DNA of 5,284 nucleotides from Leptospirillum sp. Lineage in GTDB: Bacteria > Nitrospirota > Leptospirillia > Leptospirillales > Leptospirillaceae. The DNA lies in NCBI GenBank assembly GCA_027346125.1, contig DAIEST010000122.1:1-5284 (forward strand), read 5' to 3'. The number at the start of each line of letters is the position of its first letter. Position 1 is the stretch's first letter. A program made the position numbers and the translations under genes. Shown here piece after piece: positions 1 to 4,709 of the stretch. The notes under the pieces are model-generated. The model ran no database searches. It was given only the letters and a program-made list of their open reading frames with translations, and was not told the origin of the DNA.

Positions 1-79
1 ATTCCATGACCTGCCTGGCTTCGCCGGCCAACTCCTTTTCCATAGACATTCTTCGAAGGAATTTCCGCAAATAGTCCAC
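1..79 (-). CDS. 5' end of an unrecognised gene, truncated by the window edge
   Basis: Reading leftwards on the minus strand, an AGGAGG Shine-Dalgarno (85-90) lies 5 nt before a GTG at 77-79. The frame then stays open to the window edge. The 26 visible residues start M-D-Y-L-R-K-F-L-R-R-M-S-M-E-K-E-L and continue A-G-E-A-R-Q-V-M-E: a basic then acidic, probably helical N-terminus. No family is recognised from so short a piece. The same frame is open back to a TGA at 179-181, with plausible coding content just upstream of the GTG, so the true start could lie earlier; the strong Shine-Dalgarno is why GTG 79 is preferred. A second open minus-strand frame begins at ATG 208-210 and overlaps this one, so the gene structure here is uncertain. 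Confidence 0.4.
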   Translation of the reverse strand, partial: MDYLRKFLRRMSMEKELAGEARQVME

Positions 80-376
80 CAATGCCTCCTTTGGCACACA
101 ACACACACCGTTCTTCGATGCCCGAACGACAGATCGTCCTCTTCCGTCAGAGGATTCCGGGCAGGAATGAGTTTTGAATCAGGGTTGTATCTTCCGGACA
201 GGAAAAGCATAAGATCCCCTCATACAACACTTGCTCTGGAACGTTCGTTCCGCATTCATCCGGAACGAATTTCAAGTCTTTACCTGGAAAGGAAATTCTC
301 TCGGCAATGAAACCGAATCGTCATCATTTGAAGATTAACTCATATGATGAGTAACAAAATTATACAGAGAATCGTT

Positions 377-406
377 TTCGAATCAATCCTTTTTTTTAAC
401 TATAAT
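377..406 (+). promoter_or_regulatory. Possible sigma-70 promoter with perfect -10 box
   Basis: A perfect TATAAT lies at 401-406 just after an A/T-rich tract with eight T residues. The best -35 candidate is TTCGAA (377-382, 18-nt spacer), a poor match to TTGACA. It points towards the cytochrome gene, whose start is about 365 bp further on, so it would create a long 5' leader or drive a small RNA. Only the -10 is strong, so confidence is low. Confidence 0.3.
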
Positions 407-634
407 CCTGAATGCAGAAGGGAGTCCACTGAGATCTGACAATGGAGAATCTGGGTTGAATGGTCTGATTGCTTTGGGACGCCCTGCTGATGGTCATTTG
501 TCCTGTCTTTTGCTTGTCTGCTATTCTGTATGCTGTTCCGTTTGACAGAAGATCCTTTGCTTCGGGAGCGTGACTGTTCCAGCGGGAGAAGGCTGCGACC
601 CGTGGAGCGGCCGGAAATGTTTTTGCTGTTTTAC

Positions 635-664
635 CCCTTCCTTAATGGATCTGTTAAGGAAGGG
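635..664. repeat. 11-bp perfect inverted repeat in the cytochrome leader
   Basis: CCCTTCCTTAA (635-645) and TTAAGGAAGGG (654-664) are exact reverse complements separated by an 8-nt loop. The structure lies 110 bp before the cytochrome start. No T-run follows on either strand, so it is not a classical Rho-independent terminator. It could be a regulator binding site, an mRNA leader hairpin or a weak terminator. Confidence 0.55.
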
Positions 665-774
665 AGTGCCCTATGGCCGATGGCCATGACGAACGTCTTG
701 TGCAAACTCAAGACATGTTCTGGGAAAGTGACGTTTTCCGGTATTCCGGAATCTGCATTCAAAGGGGGGAAGAC

Positions 775-1140
775 TTGATTCGGAAAATATCCCGTTGGGG
801 AGTGTTGTTGACAGGTTTTCTGTTTGCCGTAGTGTTGGCGGGAACCTCCGAGTGCTGGGCACTGCAACCCGGAGATCCGGTCAACGGGAAAGTGATTTTC
901 GGGGAATACTGCTCGGCGTGCCATGGAATGAATGGAGATGGAAAAGGTCCCGCGGCTCCGGCTGCCCATGAACCTCCCGCCAATTTTACCGATCCCGATT
1001 TCTGGAAAGGAAAAACCGATGCGTTTCTGATCCATGTGATCCGGCGCGGGTTCAACGGGATGCCTCCATACTGGGATGTCATGTCAAAACAGGACATCCT
1101 GGACGTCTATTCCTACGTCAAGACGTTTCGAAAATCGTAA
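775..1140 (+). CDS. Periplasmic monohaem cytochrome c (class I)
   Basis: A 121-residue exported electron-transfer protein. The start is TTG at 775, preceded by an AAAGGGGGG Shine-Dalgarno (761-769). An upstream ATG at 673 would give a 34-residue extension that buries the signal peptide, so it is rejected. Residues 1-29 form a Sec signal peptide: basic start, hydrophobic core GVLLTGFLFAVVLAG, cleavage probably after C-W-A. The mature part has one haem-binding motif C46-S-A-C-H50, and M96 in G-M-P-P-Y is the likely distal ligand. The C-terminal helix D107-I-L-D-V-Y-S-Y-V-K is typical of class I cytochromes. The exact redox partner cannot be told. The gene stands alone on its strand, with convergent mazEF downstream. 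Family assignment is secure; physiological role is not. Confidence 0.9.
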   Translation: MIRKISRWGVLLTGFLFAVVLAGTSECWALQPGDPVNGKVIFGEYCSACHGMNGDGKGPAAPAAHEPPANFTDPDFWKGKTDAFLIHVIRRGFNGMPPYWDVMSKQDILDVYSYVKTFRKS

Positions 1141-1186
1141 GCAGGTTTTTGGACGGGCCCGGGGCCAGTTGGCGGAAGAAGGGGTA

Positions 1187-1208
1187 ACTACCCTTATGTA
1201 AGGGTAGT
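1187..1208. terminator. Hairpin between convergent cytochrome and mazF genes
   Basis: ACTACCCTTA (1187-1196) and TAAGGGTAGT (1199-1208) are exact reverse complements 2 nt apart, so the RNA would form a 9-bp stem with a 4-nt loop. It lies 46 nt after the cytochrome stop and 14 nt beyond the mazF stop, the natural place for a bidirectional terminator. No good T-run follows in either direction, so termination is inferred from position and structure only. Confidence 0.45.
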
Positions 1209-1222
1209 CGTAGGGGTATCTT

Positions 1223-1549
1223 TCATCTGGGCATTCCCAAATGAACCAGAATGGCATCCTCTACCGCCAGCATGTCGGTTTTGGACAAGGTTCCAATCCG
1301 GTCCGTGAGTCGGCTTTTATCAGCCGCCATGATCTGGTCGGCCATCGCTTTTGCTTGTTTTTCGGCAACCGTTACCAGCGCTTCGCCCGGATATAGGCGG
1401 TCTGTATTGCTGGTTATCGGCACGACGATAACTCGCGCCAGATTCCGGTTGGCCGCGTTGTTGCTTACGATTACAGCCGGGCGTGTCTTTCGAATCTCGC
1501 TTCCTACCGCCGGATCGAACTCAACCCACCAGACTTCAGTGCGTTTCAT
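1223..1549 (-). CDS. mazF: MazF/PemK-family endoribonuclease toxin
   Basis: A 108-residue toxin of a type II toxin-antitoxin pair; the family cleaves mRNA at short single-stranded sequences to halt translation. Family features are clear: N-terminal strand E-V-W-W-V-E-F-D-P, then G16-S-E-I-R-K-T-R23-P-A-V-I-V-S-N-N, and P44-I-T-S. R23 and T46/S47 match the catalytic Arg and Thr/Ser positions of MazF. Length is normal for the family (about 105-115 aa). The start ATG at 1547-1549 has a CGGAGA Shine-Dalgarno 8 nt upstream and overlaps the antitoxin gene by 14 nt, indicating translational coupling. An in-frame extension to 1636 is antitoxin sequence in another frame and is rejected. The gene appears intact. 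Confidence 0.9.
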   Translation of the reverse strand: MKRTEVWWVEFDPAVGSEIRKTRPAVIVSNNAANRNLARVIVVPITSNTDRLYPGEALVTVAEKQAKAMADQIMAADKSRLTDRIGTLSKTDMLAVEDAILVHLGMPR

Positions 1550-1766
1550 CGTCTGAATCTCCGGAAAGCGCGTTGCACCACTTGATGGCTTCCTTTTCTC
1601 TCTCCTTGTCGGCGGCCATCGCCCGGTATCCGTCATCTAGTGATGTATCCAGTACGTGCGGTCTCAGCAGGTTCTCGATGAATTGGCTCATGCGTCTCTT
1701 GCCGATCGTTCGATACAGACCTTCATATACCGCTTCATCAATGGTGATAGTCATTCTTCTGTGCAT
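1536..1766 (-). CDS. mazE: MazE-type ribbon-helix-helix antitoxin
   Basis: A 76-residue antitoxin directly upstream of and overlapping mazF. The start ATG (1764-1766) has an AGGAGG Shine-Dalgarno 5 nt upstream; an in-frame ATG four codons later is less well placed. Residues 5-10 (M-T-I-T-I-D) look like the DNA-contacting beta strand, with helices at about 11-20 and 26-36 (M-S-Q-F-I-E-N-L-L-R), typical of ribbon-helix-helix repressors. The C-terminal half, from about residue 40, is charged and helical (D-K-E-R-E-K-E-A-I-K-W) and is the probable MazF-neutralising part. Such antitoxins repress their own promoter, and repeated TGCAT motifs lie upstream. The MazE label follows from the partner; the fold is RHH rather than the AbrB-like fold of E. 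coli MazE. Confidence 0.8.
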   Translation of the reverse strand: MHRRMTITIDEAVYEGLYRTIGKRRMSQFIENLLRPHVLDTSLDDGYRAMAADKEREKEAIKWCNALSGDSDDETH

Positions 1767-1787
1767 GACAGCCTCCTTTTAGATTTA

Positions 1788-1833
1788 TATGCATAGTGCA
1801 TTGCATTATGATGAAGGGGCTTATGTCAATGCA
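1788..1833 (-). promoter_or_regulatory. mazEF promoter with TGCATTG/CAATGCA operator-like sites
   Basis: On the minus strand a perfect -35 TTGACA (1829-1824) is followed after 18 nt by TGCAAT (1805-1800), a moderate -10. One CAATGCA copy overlaps the -35 (1827-1833, plus strand) and an inverted copy overlaps the -10 (1797-1803). An 8-bp palindrome, TATGCATA (1788-1795), lies just downstream. This is a plausible operator for autorepression by the RHH antitoxin. The binding itself is inference. Confidence 0.5.
1796..1812 (-). repeat. TA-promoter shared element, copy 1 (mazEF side)
   Basis: Read on the minus strand this is ATCATAATGCAATGCAC, almost identical to the copy at 2200-2217 in the vapBC promoter (one 1-nt gap and one substitution). 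Both copies read towards their antitoxin gene and lie between the core promoter and the Shine-Dalgarno or overlap the -10. As DNA the two are inverted relative to each other and bound the whole intergenic junction. Confidence 0.6.
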
Positions 1834-1949
1834 AGTGATCAGAATCTGAAGGTCTCCAGACTTTTTGGAGTGGCAATTGTGGTCCAGAATAAGTTGCATT
1901 GTGGCGACCGTAAAATATTTGATAGCACTTTCAGATTGTAATATCACTT
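1833..1949. repeat. MITE-like imperfect inverted-repeat structure
   Basis: The left arm (plus strand) reads AAGTGAT-CAG-AATCTGAA (1833-1850). The right arm, read on the minus strand from 1949, is AAGTGAT-ATTAC-AATCTGAA. The arms share two exact blocks, 7 and 8 bp, separated by 3 or 5 nt, and enclose about 80 bp. CAATG occurs just outside both ends (1827-1831 and 1957-1961), though at unequal distances, so a target-site duplication is doubtful. No coding sequence lies inside. It could be a small non-autonomous element, an IS end pair or a cruciform-forming regulatory site. Confidence 0.4.
1871..1909 (+). repeat. Short imperfect direct repeats
   Basis: TGGCAATTGTGGTCC (1871-1885) and TTGCATTGTGGCGACC (1894-1909) align over a shared GCA(A)TTGTGG core. 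Tandem imperfect repeats of this kind occur in the ends of some insertion sequences such as the IS21 family; that link is only a resemblance. They lie inside the larger inverted-repeat structure. Confidence 0.35.
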
Positions 1950-2035
1950 TGTTTTGCAATGAATATAAGGGGTGAAGTCAAATAATCGCTGTCACCGTCC
2001 GCAATCTGCTTGAAGAGACGCCGCATCATCGTGCG

Positions 2036-2176
2036 CTCAAAGATTGGCTGTATCCGACAAAAAGCGGGAAACGCTTCTGTCTGAAGGGACAATCGGAAGA
2101 GTGTCGGTGGCTTTACAACCATTTTCTGGAACACCGGAAGAATTCCCGGGAGCGGTCTGGAAGAGGATCTTGTTGA
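2036..2176 (+). pseudogene. Decayed N-terminal fragment of a TnpB (IS200/IS605-type OrfB) gene
   Basis: The frame at 2036-2062 reads A-L-K-D-W-L-Y-P-T-K, and the same frame from 2096 reads E-E-C-R-W-L-Y-N-H-F-L-E-H-R-K-N. Both match the conserved TnpB N-terminus (L-Y-P-T-K ... C-R-W-L-Y-N). The stretch between fits only in the next frame (2062-2094: K-R-E-T-L-L-S-E-G-T-I). This implies one lost base near the A-run at 2059-2063 and one extra base near 2095. The match ends by about 2170, so the RuvC and zinc-finger parts are absent. No start codon remains where ATG would be expected (GCG at 2033-2035). It is an inactive remnant. Confidence 0.7.
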
Positions 2177-2220
2177 ACGGTTTTCTTCTAATGTGTATTA
2201 TCATGAATACAATGCACATT
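2173..2220 (+). promoter_or_regulatory. vapBC promoter and operator-like inverted repeats
   Basis: A TTGAAC -35 (2173-2178) and TATTAT -10 (2196-2201) are 17 nt apart, a good sigma-70 promoter. Overlapping it are the inverted repeats TGTATT/AATACA (2194-2199, 2206-2211) and AATGTG/CACATT (2190-2195, 2215-2220). These are likely binding sites for VapB, or the VapBC complex, in autorepression. The -35 falls at the very end of the tnpB remnant, so the promoter sits on the junction with mobile-element DNA. Confidence 0.6.
2200..2217 (+). repeat. TA-promoter shared element, copy 2 (vapBC side)
   Basis: ATCATGAATACAATGCAC. It starts at the end of the -10 TATTAT (2196-2201) and covers the probable transcription start. 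Its AATACA portion is also the right half of the inverted repeat TGTATT/AATACA (2194-2199, 2206-2211). See the matching copy at 1796-1812 on the minus strand. Confidence 0.6.
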
Positions 2221-2236
2221 ATTAAAGGAGAACCGG

Positions 2237-2431
2237 ATGCGAACGAATATTGTGATCGACGATGAACTCATGCAGGAAGCTCTTCAATCTTCCGGTCTGA
2301 AAACCAAGCGGAGAACGGTTGAAGCGGGTTTGAAACTGCTGATTCAGCTTAAACGCCAGGAACGGATTCGGGAAGCCCGCGGGAAACTTCTCTGGGAAGG
2401 CGACCTCGATTCCATGAGACGAGACGAATGA
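2237..2431 (+). CDS. vapB: VapB-family ribbon-helix-helix antitoxin
   Basis: A 64-residue antitoxin. The ATG at 2237 has an AAAGGAG Shine-Dalgarno (2224-2230) 6 nt upstream. Residues 2-7 (R-T-N-I-V-I) form the DNA-binding strand, with helices at about 8-18 and 26-38, giving the RHH fold. The C-terminal stretch G49-K-L-L-W-E-G-D-L-D-S-M-R is the conserved segment of the VapB antitoxin family that wraps the PIN toxin. Its TGA overlaps the vapC ATG (ATGA), the usual coupled arrangement. The gene looks intact even though its partner is frameshifted. Confidence 0.88.
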   Translation: MRTNIVIDDELMQEALQSSGLKTKRRTVEAGLKLLIQLKRQERIREARGKLLWEGDLDSMRRDE

Positions 2432-2822
2432 TTGTTGTGGATGCATCTGTCTGGATCGATTTTTTAATGGGCGATCCCCACCCCAGACAGATGCGCTGGA
2501 CAGGCTTCTTCAGGAAGAACTCCTGATTGTTGGGGATATTACGCTTACGGAAGTGCTTCAGGGATTCCGTGACGAGAAGAATTTTCGCCGTGCGTGCCTT
2601 TTAATGGAGTCGATGAAGGTTCATGAAATGTGGGGGCGGAGGATTGCAATTGCGGGAGCAAGGAATTTTCGTCGACTCCGGAAATCGGGAGTCACAGTGA
2701 GGAAGACGATTGACGTGATCATTGCTACCTTCTGTCTTGAAAACGGACATATACTGCTTCATGCGGATCGGGATTTCGATCCGATCGAGGAAATTCTTGG
2801 CCTCCAGGTTTTCAAGCCCTGA
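2428..2822 (+). pseudogene. vapC: VapC PIN-domain ribonuclease toxin, disrupted by a frameshift
   Basis: The first frame gives M-I-V-V-D5-A-S-V-W-I-D-F-L-M-G-D, the classic PIN start, but runs into TGA at 2524-2526 after 32 codons. From about 2484 the -1 frame continues the family sequence to TGA 2820-2822. With one base restored in the C-rich stretch CCCCACCCC (2476-2484), the product is about 131 aa, normal for VapC. All PIN acidic residues are then present: D5, E42 (T-E-V-L-Q-G), D96 (K-T-I-D-V-I-I-A-T-F) and D114/D116/D118 (H-A-D-R-D-F-D). VapC toxins cleave tRNA or rRNA; this one is probably inactive unless the shift is a sequencing error or is recoded. A GTG at 2553 could start only a fragment lacking D5. 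Confidence 0.85.
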
Positions 2823-3100
2823 AAACACCGGTCTTCCGGAACAGAAAATCACGCCACGTATCCCCTTCGTTTTCAGACCCCTGTTTTCATGGTTTGAACA
2901 GGCGGGACTATCCGTTTTTCCATGGTTGTCCAAAAATTCTGGAAGCGGACAAAGTCTTCCGGCACAAAAGGAGATGGATGATCCGTCCAGTCCGGTCCGA
3001 TGGTATTGGGTCCGTCAGACCGGACTCCTCCTCGAAATCGTCTTTCCTGAAAGCCGGAGAGGTGGATGTTCATTCGACCTTGTCCCTGTCTCCCGGTTGA
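2823..3100. other. Non-coding gap between vapC and the lipoprotein gene
   Basis: No convincing gene. A small 7-bp inverted repeat, GTTTTCA/TGAAAAC (2808-2814, 2820-2826), straddles the vapC stop, and a 9-bp inverted repeat lies at 2989-3026. The open frames here on both strands have no Shine-Dalgarno and no recognisable protein features. Confidence 0.5.
2989..3026. terminator. 9-bp inverted repeat between convergent vapC and lipoprotein genes
   Basis: AGTCCGGTC (2989-2997) and GACCGGACT (3018-3026) are exact reverse complements with a 20-nt loop. The repeat sits between two convergent genes, 75 nt beyond the lipoprotein stop. There is no T-run, so a terminator role is only suggested by position. 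Confidence 0.25.
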
Positions 3101-3862
3101 TCACTGCAGGAACCCATTGATCCAGTCGTTCAGGATGTTGCTGTTCAGATGAACTCCCGGAGTCAGCGGAAGGGTGACTGTCCGCTCGATGGGAACCGGC
3201 GTTTCCTGGGTGAAGTGAAGAACGATCTGGGCATTTTTCAGATTCATGTCCTCGGATGGAAGCGAAAAGTATAGAAAACCTCCACGAAGAGAGCCGTCCT
3301 GGAGCTTCACGTTTTTGGTGAACGCTTTGTAGTTCAGGTCCCGTCCAAACGGGTCGTTCTGGGGAGAAGGCTGGGAAAAGGGCGAGGGAAGGACCCAGAT
3401 GACGGAACCCAGACCCAGTGTGGCGACCGTGAACAGAATCAGCCCCGTGTAATAAAGAGTTTCCTTGACGACAATATAAGGGTGTTTTGCCTGCCAGGAG
3501 ATGTCGAAGACCGCATTGGGGATGATCGATGGGTAATAGTGGCCGTCGACGACGACGTATGCGGAGTCCACCAGAAAATCCGTGGGTCGTTTGTCGGAAG
3601 AGAGGAGGGAGATCTGGAGAGGCAGGATATGTTTTCTCCAGAGGCCGTTGTGTCCGAAGAGGGAATGGATGAGTTGGGGATTGTTGTAGGGATAGATGCC
3701 GACCTGGATCTCCGTATTGGGGAGAGTGGATTTGGTGGGCAACTGGGCAGGAAGGGAGATCGGAACCGGTTTGGCGGAATAGAATGAGGTACATGACGAC
3801 ACAAAGAAAACGGTCGTAACCGTGAACAGGAGAGAGCGAAAAAAACGAGAGTCGATTTTCAA
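3101..3862 (-). CDS. Predicted lipoprotein of unknown function
   Basis: A 253-residue protein not assigned to a family. The chosen start is TTG (3860-3862) with a GGGAGG Shine-Dalgarno 8 nt upstream (3871-3876). An ATG at 4030 would add 56 residues of non-conserved-looking sequence ahead of the signal and has no Shine-Dalgarno. Residues 1-24 are a type II signal peptide: basic R6-F-F-R9, hydrophobic L-L-F-T-V-T-T-V-F-F, lipobox V-S-S-C24. After lipidation, residues 25-134 carry no recognisable domain. A strongly hydrophobic segment, Y-Y-T-G-L-I-L-F through S-V-I-W-V-L (about 137-158), looks like a membrane segment, unusual inside a lipoprotein. The C-terminal 90 residues appear beta-rich. The gene is divergent from an outer-membrane barrel gene, so an envelope role is likely. 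Confidence 0.7.
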   Translation of the reverse strand: MKIDSRFFRSLLFTVTTVFFVSSCTSFYSAKPVPISLPAQLPTKSTLPNTEIQVGIYPYNNPQLIHSLFGHNGLWRKHILPLQISLLSSDKRPTDFLVDSAYVVVDGHYYPSIIPNAVFDISWQAKHPYIVVKETLYYTGLILFTVATLGLGSVIWVLPSPFSQPSPQNDPFGRDLNYKAFTKNVKLQDGSLRGGFLYFSLPSEDMNLKNAQIVLHFTQETPVPIERTVTLPLTPGVHLNSNILNDWINGFLQ

Positions 3863-4073
3863 ATATAGGGCCTCCCGAAATAAAGTACGGAATAGGGACG
3901 ACGTCGGATGGCGTTGAATGGCCAGGAATGGATAGAGAGCGAAACATAGAGTAAAATGGCCAGAACGTTCGAATGGTCTCTCCACGGAGAAACTGGCAGA
4001 CGAGCGCAAGCCCGAAGCCCATTTTTCCATAATCGGGGGATAGAGAACAAGTTCAAAAAGAGAAGAAGAGAGA
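3863..4073. promoter_or_regulatory. Divergent intergenic region for lipoprotein and barrel genes
   Basis: This 211-bp gap must carry promoters for both divergent genes. The best plus-strand element is CATAAT (4028-4033), 41 nt before the barrel gene start, without a good -35. On the minus strand TTGAAC (4056-4051) is a -35 candidate lacking a good -10. The GAACGTTC palindrome at 3963-3970 is the only small symmetric site noticed. None of these is strong alone. Confidence 0.25.
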
Positions 4074-4661
4074 TTGAAAAAAACGAAAAAATACTGTGGA
4101 ATCCTGATCTTATGGATCTTTGGAATGTTTTTTTGTGTCGTGGATCAAAAGCATGCCTGGGCTATCGAGGAACAGTTTTTCGGAGAAGCGGCCCCGACGC
4201 TGGGGACAACCGGGACTGTGGACCGGGAGTTGTCGACGGGATATGGATTCGGCTGGACGATCGGGGACTGGGTGTTGCCCGATTTCAAGCTGAGGGGCGG
4301 AGTCCAGTGGATCCTCTTTCCGGGAACCGCCCAGAACAGCAATAATGCCCTGGAGGCGATCCCGATTACGTTCGGTATGGAGTATGTGCCCCCCGGACTG
4401 GGTTCCCCGAAGAAAAGGCTATACGGGTACGGCGTTCTGGATGCGGGCATTTACCCCGCCATCCAGACCAATCAGACATTCTCTTCGGTCAATCCCTATG
4501 TGGACTTTGGTGTCGGGGGAAATTTCCCTGTGTCCCGGGAGCTTTCCGTTTTTCTGGAGGTCAAGTGCGCCCTGGTGATCAATACTTTCTACCGGTTCGT
4601 TCCCCAGACCAACGGACAGACCCTTTTCTATATTCCCGTTCAGTTCGGATTCATGTTCTGA
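4074..4661 (+). CDS. Small outer-membrane beta-barrel-like protein
   Basis: A 195-residue exported protein of unknown function. The only reasonable start is TTG at 4074: the frame is closed at 4041-4043 and has no ATG before 4125, which would remove the basic part of the signal peptide. A purine-rich GAAGAAGAGAG stretch precedes it, a weak and close Shine-Dalgarno. Residues 1-30 are a signal peptide (M-K-K-T-K-K, hydrophobic core, cleavage after A-W-A). The mature part shows alternating polar/hydrophobic stretches rich in Gly and aromatics, e.g. G-Y-G-F-G-W-T-I, Y-V-D-F-G-V-G-G-N-F and Y-I-P-V-Q-F-G-F-M-F. The terminal Phe preceded by alternating residues resembles the BamA recognition signal of outer-membrane proteins. 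The size would suit an 8-stranded barrel. Sequence family is not recognised. Confidence 0.75.
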   Translation: MKKTKKYCGILILWIFGMFFCVVDQKHAWAIEEQFFGEAAPTLGTTGTVDRELSTGYGFGWTIGDWVLPDFKLRGGVQWILFPGTAQNSNNALEAIPITFGMEYVPPGLGSPKKRLYGYGVLDAGIYPAIQTNQTFSSVNPYVDFGVGGNFPVSRELSVFLEVKCALVINTFYRFVPQTNGQTLFYIPVQFGFMF

Positions 4662-4709
4662 GAGAACAGGAGCAAGTGCGGACTGCCGGATCTTCCTGAT
4701 TCGATCTTT

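Larger units (their letters stand above)
80..774. other. Long gene-poor leader upstream of the cytochrome gene
   Basis: About 700 bp without a convincing gene. It holds a consensus TATAAT (401-406) and several inverted repeats: TTCGTTCCG/CGGAACGAA (244-252 and 261-269, 8-nt loop), the pseudo-palindrome ACTCAT-ATG-ATGAGT (338-352) and an 11-bp perfect hairpin (635-664). An 82-codon plus-strand frame (530-778) exists, but it has no Shine-Dalgarno and an unconvincing composition. Part of the left side may be coding on the minus strand if the gene at the left edge starts further upstream than position 79. Confidence 0.5.

Noticed and set aside
530..778. An 82-codon plus-strand frame ending in TGA that overlaps the cytochrome TTG
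   Set aside because: No Shine-Dalgarno before its ATG, no recognisable protein features, and it contains the perfect hairpin. The overlap with the cytochrome start is suggestive of coupling but not enough.
1738..1959. A 73-codon minus-strand frame running through the mazEF promoter into mazE
   Set aside because: It crosses the promoter and the inverted-repeat structure, lacks a Shine-Dalgarno and resembles no protein.
2476..2484. Programmed -1 frameshifting in vapC
   Set aside because: The site is not a canonical slippery heptamer in the zero frame, and no supporting downstream structure was established. A base loss or sequencing error is simpler.
239..3971. The 9-mer GAACGTTCG shared by 239-247 and 3963-3971
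   Set aside because: Shared 9-mers are expected by chance many times in 5 kb, and the flanks do not match.
3015..4022. A 335-codon minus-strand frame overlapping the lipoprotein gene
   Set aside because: It is rich in Arg, Pro, Ser and His, as expected for an out-of-frame shadow. The overlapping frame has a signal peptide, lipobox and Shine-Dalgarno.
3863..4030. N-terminal extension of the lipoprotein to ATG 4030
   Set aside because: It would place 56 residues before a clear type II signal peptide, and no Shine-Dalgarno precedes that ATG.
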